Assembly: GCA_030045175.1 (NCBI GenBank) | Contig: JASIBM010000061.1 | Span: 1 to 10,967 of the forward strand | Reading direction: 5' to 3' | Origin: Streptosporangiaceae bacterium | GTDB taxonomy: Bacteria > Actinomycetota > Actinomycetes > Streptosporangiales > Streptosporangiaceae | Length of the DNA: 10,967 nt | Shown: positions 1-6,800 of the stretch, one piece after another | Position numbering within the stretch: the first letter of the stretch is position 1 | Layout of the letters: each line of letters opens with the position of its first letter | The notes under the pieces: generated by a model | The model's input: the letters and a program-made list of their open reading frames with translations, nothing else | The model's database searches: none | What the model was told of the DNA's origin: nothing | Position numbers and translations under genes: made by a program

Positions 1-195
1 GGACTGCCCGAGCAGCCGCTCGCTGCGACCCCAGCCGTAACCCTCGGCCGTGTCGAAGCAGTTGATGCCGAGCTCGAGCGCCCGGCGAACCAGGGCGCGG
101 GCAAGATGCGGGTCGAACGTCTTCTCCCCGAAGCGCATCGTTCCCAGGCCGACCTTGCTCACCGGCGGCAGGCCGCCGGCGGTCACGTAGTCCAT
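1..195 (-). CDS. Aldo/keto reductase, N-terminal part (runs off left edge)
   Basis: This is the first 65 codons of an NAD(P)H-dependent aldo/keto reductase, a cytosolic TIM-barrel oxidoreductase that reduces aldehydes and ketones. The translation opens with a short beta-hairpin, then the first strand (KVGLGTMRFGE, residues 14-24), an Arg/Leu-rich helix, and the family signature FDTAEGYGWGRSE at 47-59. Within it, D48 and Y53 match the catalytic Asp and Tyr of the family; the catalytic Lys and His lie beyond the window edge. The ATG at 195 is well supported by an AGGAGG ribosome binding site about 7-12 nt upstream on the minus strand. The gene is transcribed away from the TetR gene at 330, which suggests that TetR controls it. 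The substrate cannot be told from this fragment. Confidence 0.9.
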   Translation of the reverse strand, partial: MDYVTAGGLPPVSKVGLGTMRFGEKTFDPHLARALVRRALELGINCFDTAEGYGWGRSERLLGQS

Positions 196-329
196 GAGTG
201 CGTCCTCCTGACGCCCGCCGTGGCCGGACCAGGCGCTGGCGCGGCATTGCCGTCCGATTACAGGACATTAGTGTAGCGTTAGGAGGCACGGAGGGTTTCG
301 TTAGGAGGCGGAAGGGATAAACTCCCGGC
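196..329. promoter_or_regulatory. Divergent promoter region between reductase and TetR, with phased TTAG repeats
   Basis: An 11-bp sequence, CGTTAGGAGGC, occurs twice, at 277-287 and 299-309, exactly 22 bp apart. A third TTAG lies at 268-271, 11 bp before the first. On the plus strand TAAACT (318-323) sits 6 nt before the TetR GTG and fits a -10 box for a leaderless transcript. On the minus strand TACACT (275 to 270) fits a -10 box for the reductase. One repeat adjoins the reductase -10 and the other lies in the TetR promoter spacer. I infer that these are binding sites of the adjacent TetR protein, although TetR operators are usually palindromic and these are direct repeats. Confidence 0.5.
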
Positions 330-881
330 GTGCCAAGAAGCCCCGTCCTGCGCGATCACATTGCCGCCGCCATACTCGACAAGGCGGCAGGAATCCTCGC
401 CGAGCGCCGCGAGGCGGCCAGCCTCGCCGAGATCGCCGAGGCCGCCGGCGTCGCGCGCTCCACGCTCTACCGGTACTTCCCCAGCCGCGACGCGCTGTTG
501 CGGGCCCTCGCCGACACCGCCGAAGCCGAGATCCAGGCCCGCATCGGCGAGGCCACGCCGGGCGCGCTGCCCGTGCCTGAGGCAATCGCCCGGCTGACCC
601 GCGGGCTCATCGCGGCCGGCAGCAAGTACATCGCCCTGGCGTACCTGTGGCACAAGCCCGCCGGCTCTGCCGGGCGGGCCAGCGAATCCCTGCTCCCGCT
701 CTTCCGCCGCGGTATCGCCGACGGGACGCTGCGCGGCGACCTGCCAGCCGAGGCACTGCTCGGCATCTACGCCGACCTCATCGAGGGCGCGATCACCCGG
801 TCGGCCGGCGACCACGCCGGCGTGGAGGAAACCAGCGCAGCCGTGCTCACCGTCTTCCTCAACGGCGCCCTCAGCCGATGA
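330..881 (+). CDS. TetR-family transcriptional regulator
   Basis: This is a 183-residue one-component regulator, a usual length for the family. The N-terminal DNA-binding domain is clear: helix 1 at about 8-26, then the helix-turn-helix SLAEIAEAAGVARSTLYRYF at 31-50, followed by the typical PSRDALLRAL helix. The rest is an all-helical ligand-binding and dimerisation domain with no recognisable specificity motif. The GTG at 330 is the first possible start, because an in-frame TAA lies at 318-320. There is no properly spaced Shine-Dalgarno sequence, but TAAACT 6 nt upstream suggests leaderless initiation. The gene diverges from the aldo/keto reductase, so the likely role is ligand-relieved repression of that reductase and of itself; this is inference from arrangement. 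The ligand is unknown. Confidence 0.92.
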   Translation: MPRSPVLRDHIAAAILDKAAGILAERREAASLAEIAEAAGVARSTLYRYFPSRDALLRALADTAEAEIQARIGEATPGALPVPEAIARLTRGLIAAGSKYIALAYLWHKPAGSAGRASESLLPLFRRGIADGTLRGDLPAEALLGIYADLIEGAITRSAGDHAGVEETSAAVLTVFLNGALSR

Positions 882-943
882 TCCCGGCGGGCTAGCTCCT
901 CAGCCCTCGCGCATCTGCCGGCCGGCGGGCTAGGGTCGGTGGG
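882..943 (+). promoter_or_regulatory. Spacer with 12-bp direct repeat and putative leaderless promoter of the methyltransferase
   Basis: CCGGCGGGCTAG occurs at 884-895 and again at 922-933, 38 bp apart. The end of the second copy overlaps TAGGGT (931-936), a TAnnnT -10 candidate 7 nt before the GTG at 944. No good ribosome binding site is present. A separate promoter for the methyltransferase is therefore plausible; whether the repeat binds a regulator is unknown. Confidence 0.35.
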
Positions 944-1603
944 GTGAGCAGGAGAAGCGAGCAGCTCAGCGAGGCGCTGCACGACTACGTCGTGGCGCAC
1001 AGCACCCAGCCAGATGAGATCCTGCGCGATCTCGCCAAAGAAACGGCCAGTCGCTTCGCGGACGAGGCCGACATGCAGATCGGGCCAGAGCAGGGCACCT
1101 TCATGACGCTGCTCGCCCGCCTGATCGGCGCCAAGGACGCCGTCGAGGTCGGCACGTTCACCGGCTATTCGGCGATCTGCGTCGCGAGGGGCCTGGCCGC
1201 CGGCGGGCGGCTGTTGTGCTGCGACGTCAGTGAGGAGTGGACGTCTGTCGCCAGGGCTTACTGGCAGCGCGCTGGCCTCGCGGACAAGATCGAGCTCAGG
1301 CTCGCGCCCGCCGCGCAGACGCTCAGGGAACTGCCGCCAGCAACGAGCTTCGACTTCGCGTTCATCGACGCTGACAAGGTCGGGTACGTGGAGTACTGGG
1401 ACCTGATCGTGCCGCTGATCAGGCCGGGCGGCGTGATCCTGGTCGATAACACGCTCTCGAGCGGCCGGGTGATCGACCACGGCGAGCAAGGCGACGCCGT
1501 GCAGGGCATCAGGCGGTTCAACGGGCGCGCCCTGGCCGACGACAGGGTCGAGCTCGTGCTGCTGCCGATTGGTGACGGCCTGACGATGGCGCGCAAGCTC
1601 TGA
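944..1603 (+). CDS. SAM-dependent O-methyltransferase, caffeoyl-CoA/catechol OMT-like (Methyltransf_3)
   Basis: This 219-residue protein is full length for the small class I, metal-dependent O-methyltransferase family that transfers a methyl group from S-adenosylmethionine to a hydroxyl of catechol-like or other small substrates. The Rossmann motif I is VEVGTFTGYSAI at 67-78. Asp94 follows strand 2 (LLCCDVSEEW) and should bind the SAM ribose. FIDADK at 140-145 and VDNTL at 167-171 supply the acidic residues (D142, D168, N169) that chelate the divalent metal in this family. The C-terminus (LLPIGDGLTMARKL) is the usual ending. The GTG start has no strong ribosome binding site but has TAGGGT 7 nt upstream. 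Its last 346 nt overlap, on the other strand, the run-on end of the convergent amidohydrolase gene. The substrate cannot be inferred; membership in a biosynthetic cluster is not shown here. Confidence 0.92.
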   Translation: MSRRSEQLSEALHDYVVAHSTQPDEILRDLAKETASRFADEADMQIGPEQGTFMTLLARLIGAKDAVEVGTFTGYSAICVARGLAAGGRLLCCDVSEEWTSVARAYWQRAGLADKIELRLAPAAQTLRELPPATSFDFAFIDADKVGYVEYWDLIVPLIRPGGVILVDNTLSSGRVIDHGEQGDAVQGIRRFNGRALADDRVELVLLPIGDGLTMARKL

Positions 1604-2475
1604 GCCGCCGCGGGTAACGACAGGCGCCGGTACAGCTCGGGGCGGCGGTCGGCGTGGGCGTCGTTGCGCGGGCCAGTTGACTTGTCGCGCGCCTGCCGCA
1701 GGTCGCACCCGGCGATCAGGATCTCCTGCCGGGCGCCCGAGCCGGCCGACGAGCTTGCCGGGCCCGCCAGCGGGTAGCCGTCTGGCCCGGCGATAACGCT
1801 GCCGCCGGCCCAGCGCAGGCCGCGCTCGTCGCCGCACCGGCAGGCCGCGGCGACGAACATCCGGTTATGGAACGCGGCCACCTGGACGTTCGCCGTCATG
1901 ATCGGCCTCTCGCCAGCCGGCACGGGCTCGGCGGGCCAGTTGGTCGGGAGGGCGAGCAATTCCGCTCCGGCTAGCGCGGGCAACCGCACCCACTCGGGGA
2001 ACTCGACGTCGTAGCAGATCATGACGGCGATCCGGCCGAACCTGGTGGCCACGACCGGCGGCGACGCCTCGCCCGGCGTGAAGAAATCCGCCTCAGCGTC
2101 CCACAGGTGCACCTTGCGGTACACCGCACGGACGCCGTCCGGGTCGACGAGCATGGCGCTGTTGTACAGGCGACCACCCGCACCAAGCTCGCAGAAGCCG
2201 CCGACGATCACGATCTGGTGCGCCTGCGCCAGGCGCACCCACTGCGCGGCGGTTTGTCCCCCTGGCGGCTCGGCGAGCGCGCGCGCCTCCGCGTTGCTGG
2301 CGAAGGCATAGCCAGATGGGGTCAGCTCCGGCAGCACCACGACCTGAGCGCGCCGCGTCGCCGCCTGCGTGATGGCGGCCGACGCTGCGGCACGATTCGC
2401 CTCGATCTCGCCAACCTGCAGGCTGAGCTGGCACGACGCCACGATGACTGGCGGTGCGCCGAGATCAGTTGCCAC
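1258..2475 (-). CDS. Carbon-nitrogen hydrolase (nitrilase superfamily amidohydrolase) with antisense C-terminal run-on
   Basis: The first ~285 residues are a complete CN-hydrolase domain, a cytosolic enzyme hydrolysing amide or carbamoyl C-N bonds. The catalytic triad is visible: E50 in VVVLPELTPSGY, K121 in YRKVHLWD and C154 in MICYDVEFPE. The normal C-terminus of the family is reached at RRPELYRRL (277-285). The frame then stays open for 120 more codons, low in motifs and Ser/Thr/Arg-rich, until TAA at 1258-1260; residues from about 292 are the antisense of the methyltransferase gene. Leu287 is a TTA codon, one base change from TAA or TGA, exactly where a stop would be expected, so the original stop may have been lost. 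Start is GTG at 2475; TATGGT lies 6 nt upstream (2487-2482). The substrate is unknown; amidase, carbamoylase or omega-amidase-like activities are possible. Confidence 0.85.
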   Translation of the reverse strand: MATDLGAPPVIVASCQLSLQVGEIEANRAAASAAITQAATRRAQVVVLPELTPSGYAFASNAEARALAEPPGGQTAAQWVRLAQAHQIVIVGGFCELGAGGRLYNSAMLVDPDGVRAVYRKVHLWDAEADFFTPGEASPPVVATRFGRIAVMICYDVEFPEWVRLPALAGAELLALPTNWPAEPVPAGERPIMTANVQVAAFHNRMFVAAACRCGDERGLRWAGGSVIAGPDGYPLAGPASSSAGSGARQEILIAGCDLRQARDKSTGPRNDAHADRRPELYRRLSLPAAAQSLRAIVRPSPIGSSTSSTLSSARARPLNRLMPCTASPCSPWSITRPLESVLSTRITPPGLISGTIRSQYSTYPTLSASMNAKSKLVAGGSSLSVCAAGASLSSILSARPARCQ

Positions 2476-2516
2476 TGGGCCACCATAGCGGCGCTAGCCC
2501 GATACTATGTCGGCCT
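2476..2516. promoter_or_regulatory. Compact back-to-back promoter pair (amidohydrolase / VOC protein)
   Basis: Only 41 bp separate two divergent start codons. TATGGT read on the minus strand (2487-2482) lies 6 nt before the hydrolase GTG, and TACTAT on the plus strand (2503-2508) lies 8 nt before the VOC ATG. Both fit -10 boxes of leaderless transcripts. They are embedded in an inverted repeat, CATAG (2484-2488) and CTATG (2505-2509), with centres 21 bp apart. With normal spacing the -35 region of each promoter would fall on the -10 box of the other, so the two should compete or share a regulator. No clear -35 consensus is visible. Confidence 0.45.
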
Positions 2517-2891
2517 ATGACCGGGCTGTTTACGAGGATCATCCCGATCCTCTTCGTGAGCGATCTGCGGGCGGAGCGCGACTTCTACCTCCGCCTCGGA
2601 TTCCGGGTCACCTACGAGGGCCCGGAGTATCCGTATTTCCTCGCGCTCGGCCACGGACCTGTGGAATTCGGGATCGAGTGGCACGAGGGCTACTCGCCGG
2701 CCGGCCCGGACCGGGTGCTGACCTGGCAGCTCGGCGTGAGCGACCTCGACCAGGCCAAGAAGCTCTTCGACGACGCTGGCGTGCCCTACCGGGAAGAGCT
2801 CATGACGCCGAGCCCCGACTGGCAATACCGCGTGCTGCACGCGCGCACGCCCAACGGCTATCACCTCCTGCTCGAAGAGGGCAGCACCTGA
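2517..2891 (+). CDS. VOC-family protein (glyoxalase/bleomycin-resistance-like)
   Basis: This is a 124-residue single vicinal-oxygen-chelate domain. The pattern is typical: RIIPILFVSDLRAERDFYLRLGF (7-29, strand then helix), strands at 31-55 including PVEFGIEW, then a second module starting LTWQLGVSDLDQAKKLFDDAG (68-88) and ending in WQYRVLHARTPNGYHLLLEE (102-121), where the family usually has its last metal ligand Glu. Members either bind and sequester drugs or catalyse isomerisation or dioxygenation at a metal; the sequence does not decide which. The frame is open upstream to 2454, but the ATG at 2517 is chosen because it directly precedes the conserved first strand, has TACTAT 8 nt upstream, and avoids overlap with the divergent hydrolase. 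It is the same strand as, but 47 nt before, the GntR gene. Confidence 0.85.
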   Translation: MTGLFTRIIPILFVSDLRAERDFYLRLGFRVTYEGPEYPYFLALGHGPVEFGIEWHEGYSPAGPDRVLTWQLGVSDLDQAKKLFDDAGVPYREELMTPSPDWQYRVLHARTPNGYHLLLEEGST

Positions 2892-2938
2892 CGGCCGGCG
2901 GCTGGTAGCGTCGGCAGCCAGCCCGCCGAGGGGGGTTG
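2892..2938 (+). promoter_or_regulatory. Spacer with short inverted repeat and strong ribosome binding site for the GntR gene
   Basis: GGCTGG (2900-2905) and CCAGCC (2918-2923) form a 6-bp inverted repeat with a 12-nt gap. It could be a weak hairpin or an autoregulatory site of the GntR protein; there is no T-run, so it is not a convincing intrinsic terminator. GAGGGGGG at 2928-2935 is the ribosome binding site for the ATG at 2939. Confidence 0.35.
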
Positions 2939-3754
2939 ATGGGCACCGCTACCGGACCGGTGTATCTACGAGTTCTCGAGGATCTGCGGGCGCGGATCCA
3001 TGCGGGCGTGCTCGAGCCAGGAGCGCGGGTACCGTCCCGCAACGCGATCATCACGAACTACGGCGTCGGCGAGACGGCGGCAAAGCACGCGCTCGCCGCG
3101 CTCGTGGCCGAGGGCCTGATCGAGGCCAGGCCGGGCTCTGGCTGCTACGTGCGCGGGGCTCCCTCGATCCAGCTACTCGAGCACGACAGGCCCCGGTCGC
3201 CAGGATCGCCGTTCGGTGTCGAAGAGATCGCGATGATCGCGACCGGGCAGGCGGGTGATCAGGTCCAGGCGGTGCCCCGCAGGCTGGGCTGGGAGCACCA
3301 GACCGAGCGCGCTCCCGCCCCGGCGAGGATCGCCGGGCTGCTGGGCTTGCCGCGTGCCGCTGAGGTGATCGCGACCAGGTACCTGCTGACCGCGGACGGC
3401 AAGCCGGTGCAGCTCGCGACCAGCTATGAGCCTGCCGCGCTGACCGCGGGGAGCCCCGTCGCCATTCCCGAGCAAGGCATGCTGGCTGGCCGTGGCGTCG
3501 TCGAGCGGATGCGGTCGATCGGGGTGATGGTGGACGAGATGACAGAAGACGTATCCGTGCGGCCGTCGCTTCGGGCCGAGGCGATGGCGCTCGGCCTGCC
3601 GCCGGCCGCCCTCGTCCTCGCCGTGGAGCGCGCGCATCACGCGGCTGGCCGCGCGGTGGAAGTCTGCGAGGTGGTGATCCCCGCCGGCGGCGTCCGGCTC
3701 AGGTACCGCTTTCCCGTCGCCGGGGACGAGCTCGTGACCCCGGGCGCGCGGTGA
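2939..3754 (+). CDS. GntR/HutC-type transcriptional regulator with UTRA domain
   Basis: This is a 271-residue regulator. Residues 7-72 form the GntR winged helix: PVYLRVLEDLRARIHAGVL, then PGARVPSRNAI, the recognition helix region GVGETAAKHALAALVAEGLI, and the wing EARPGSGCYV. Residues from about 115 to 265 form a UTRA ligand-binding domain (ATRYLLTADGKPVQLATSYEP, a variable middle, then EVCEVVIPAGGVRLRYRFPV), as in HutC, DasR and NagR-type proteins that sense sugars, sugar phosphates or histidine-pathway compounds. The ATG at 2939 is preferred over the TTG at 2936 because of its spacing from GAGGGGGG. The gene ends 66 bp before the GH38 mannosidase on the same strand, so I infer that it represses the mannosidase and is relieved by a mannoside-derived ligand. 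A linker of about 35 residues (Pro/Arg/Ser/Gly-rich) joins the domains. Confidence 0.92.
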   Translation: MGTATGPVYLRVLEDLRARIHAGVLEPGARVPSRNAIITNYGVGETAAKHALAALVAEGLIEARPGSGCYVRGAPSIQLLEHDRPRSPGSPFGVEEIAMIATGQAGDQVQAVPRRLGWEHQTERAPAPARIAGLLGLPRAAEVIATRYLLTADGKPVQLATSYEPAALTAGSPVAIPEQGMLAGRGVVERMRSIGVMVDEMTEDVSVRPSLRAEAMALGLPPAALVLAVERAHHAAGRAVEVCEVVIPAGGVRLRYRFPVAGDELVTPGAR

Positions 3755-3820
3755 GCGAGGCGCCGGGTGATCTGGCGATGGCCCCTGGGTGATCCGGGTG
3801 GCGCCATGCGACGATGAACC
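3755..3820 (+). promoter_or_regulatory. GntR-mannosidase spacer with 22-bp-phased direct repeat
   Basis: GGGTGATCTGG (3765-3775) and GGGTGATCCGG (3787-3797) lie exactly 22 bp apart, and GGCGCC occurs on both flanks (3759-3764 and 3800-3805). The mannosidase ATG at 3821 has no ribosome binding site; GACGAT at 3810-3815, 5 nt upstream, is a weak -10 candidate. The repeats are a candidate operator for the adjacent GntR protein, but GntR/HutC operators are generally palindromic and the GGGTGATC core also occurs inside nearby genes, so this is tentative. Confidence 0.35.
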
Positions 3821-6800
3821 ATGCGGATCACCAACATAGCCTCGACCGACCTTTTCGTCGGCCCGCACGAGCGCCCGCTTCAGGTCGTCCGGGTAACCCT
3901 GGTCAACGATGGGCCGGGCATGCTGCGCAACCTCGAGGCTGAGTGCGCCGTTAGCGTCGTCGGCGCCGGGGTGGACACCCCCCAGCCGGCCACCATGAAG
4001 GGCCTGGTGCACGGCGAGGAGAGGACCCTGGACGTCGGCGTCCTCGTCGCAGCGCCGGCCGCGACCGGCAGCTCGCGACCGGTCACCGTGATCGCCAGGA
4101 CCGAGGCCTGGCACTCGGAGGAATCCGGGCAGATCACCGTCGCCGAGCCGGGCTGGACGATGTGGATGGTCAGCCACTTCCACTACGACCCGGTGTGGTG
4201 GAACACCCAGGGCAGGTTCGCCCAGACCTGGCCGTTGCTGCCGCTCGAAGACGGCAGGATGCCTGATGTCAGGACCGTGTTCGAGCTGGTCAAGCTGCAC
4301 CTGGACGAGGCCAGGAAGGATCCGGACTACAAGTTCGTGCTGGCCGAGCTCGACTACCTCAAGCCCTACTTTGACACCTACCCGGGTGAGCGGGCCGACC
4401 TGCTCGCCATGATAGAGGCCGGCCGGATTGAGATAGTCGGCGGCAGCTATAACGAGCCCAACACCAACCTGACCTGCGCCGAGTCGACGATCAGGAACGC
4501 GATCTACGGGCTGGAGTATCAGCGGAAGGTACTCGGGGCGAATCCGACGACGTCGTGGATGCTCGACGCATTCGGCTTCGACCCCTCCTACCCCGGCCTG
4601 ATGGCCGCGGCCGGGCTGGCCGAGTCGTCATGGGCGCGCGGCCCGTTCCATCAGTGGGGGCCAAGCCGGGCGAACGAGGACGGCAACAAGCAGATGCAGT
4701 TCGCGGCGGAATTCGAGTGGCTCTCACCGGACGGCTCCGGCCTGCTGACGAGCTACATGCCGAACCATTACTCGGCGGGCTGGATCACCCAGCACGCCGC
4801 CGACCTCGCGACGGCCTGCGCCGACGCCTACGGCCAGTTCAGGCAGCTCGCTCCGGTGTCGGCCACGAGGAACGTGCTGCTGCCAGTCGGCGGTGACCAC
4901 GTCGTGCCGTCGAAGTGGGCGACCGCGATCCACCGCGACTGGAGCGCCCGCTACCTGTGGCCTCGGTTCCGCACCGCGGTACCGAGGGAGTATTTCGAGG
5001 CGGTTCGCAGCGAGGCGGCCGCGAGCGGCGCCTGGTTCATGCCGCAGACCAGGGACATGAACCCGGTCTATCCGGGCAAGGACGTCACCTACATCGACAC
5101 CAAGCAGGCGCAGCGGGACGCGGAGATCGCGCTGCTTGACGGGGAGCGGCTGGCGACGCTGGCCTGGCTCGCCGGCGCGGATTACCCGGCGGCGAGCCTG
5201 GACAAGGCGTGGCGGCAGCTGGTCTTCGGCGCGCACCACGACGCGATCACAGGGACCGAGGGCGACCAGGTCTATCTCGACCTGCTTGGCGGGTGGCGGG
5301 AGGCGTTCGAGCGCGGAGATCAGGCGCGCAAGGATGCCGCGCGCTACCTGGCAGGCCTGGCAGACACCGCATCGGCGCGGGGGCAGGCCGGATCGACGCG
5401 CGCCGTGGTCGTCTTCAACACCATCTCCAGGCCTCGCTCGGGGCTGGCCAGGATCGAGCTGAAGTTCGAGCAGGGGACGGCCGGGGCGATCCGGCTGAGC
5501 GATGAGTCCGGAGCGGACGCCGCCTTCCTGGCCGAGGGCGTCAGCTACCATCCCGACGGCTCGCTCGCGGCCGCGACGCTGACCTTCCGCGCCAGGCAGG
5601 TGCCCGCCGTCGGCTACCGGACGTACCTGGCGCATCTCACGCCACCCGCTAGCCCCGCCGGGTCAGAGTGGGCGCGGGCAGCCGGCTGGCGCCAGGCCGA
5701 CGGCCTGGAGATCGAGAACGAGACGTTCACGGTGGTCGCCGACGGCGACCGTGGCGGCGTGCTGCGCTCGATCATCGACCGGCGAACGGGGACCGAGTTG
5801 CTGGCAGGGCCCGGCAATGAGCTCGTGATCGCGGAGGAGTACCCGAACCACCCGCGCTGGGGCGAGGGTCCCTGGCTGCTCTGCCCGACCGGCGCCGTGC
5901 AGGGGTCGGCGAGCAGGCCGGCCACCGTCCGGGCGGAGCGGTGCCCGATCGGCGCCCGGCTCGTGGCCGAGCTTGAGGTCGACGACCTGCGGATCGCGGC
6001 GGAAACGCTGCTCTGGGACGACGCGGAGCAGGTCGAGTTCCGCACCCACGTGGACGGCTCGATCGGCCATGACAGGCTGCTGCGGGTAAGGTTCGCCGCC
6101 GACGTTCCTGGCGGCCTGCCGGTTTTCCAGGCCGGCCTGTCGGTGGTCGGCCGCTCCCCCGGCCTCGCCGAGGTCGATGTGGCCAAGCATCCCTACACGC
6201 TGGACAACCCGGCGCAGGAGTGGTTCGCCGTCGGCTCGACCGCGCGAGTGGCGCTCACTGGCGAGGCAGGCGAGCGGCAGCTGCGCGCGATCGGCGTGGC
6301 CGAGGTGATCGCCCCGGCCGACCCGGCCACCGACGCGTTCGCCGCGCGGGACGTCGGCGCGGGCGGCAAGCACCGGCAGGCGGTCAGGAGCCTGCTGATC
6401 GCGCTCGCCCGGCAGGGCGTGACCGCGACCTGCTCGGTTCCCGAGGGCACCAGGTACGGGTGGCTCGAGCTCGACTCCAACGCGCCCGACGTGCGGATCG
6501 CGGTCGGCGGGCCGGAGGATAACGCGTTTACCGCGCGGGTGCTCGCCGCGGCCGACCCGGCCACCGCCGACAGCCTGCGGCGCCAGCTAGCCGACTCCGG
6601 GATCGCCAGGGTTTACATCCCAGCCAGCCGGCCGAGGCAGAACGCGTTCACCGCCGACATCGACCTGCGCGGGCCGGCCGACCTGCCGGTGATCATCGTG
6701 GCCGGCCAGGACCTGGACGCGGCGATCGCCGCGCTGATCGAGGACCTGGGCGACGCGCTGATCGAGGTGCCCTGCCCGGAGCTAGCCCGTGACGCCGAGC

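Noticed and set aside
767..1837. A 356-codon open frame on the minus strand
   Set aside because: It is a different frame from the amidohydrolase, overlaps the TetR and methyltransferase genes, and has no recognisable motif.
2454..2516. An extended N-terminus for the VOC protein starting at 2454
   Set aside because: The extra 21 residues do not fit the family, would overlap the divergent hydrolase start, and lie upstream of the likely promoter.
2900..2923. Intrinsic terminator after the VOC gene
   Set aside because: The stem is only 6 bp with a 12-nt gap and no following T-run.
3173..4300. A 375-codon open frame on the minus strand
   Set aside because: It crosses both the GntR gene and the start of the mannosidase, which are well supported, and has shadow-like composition.
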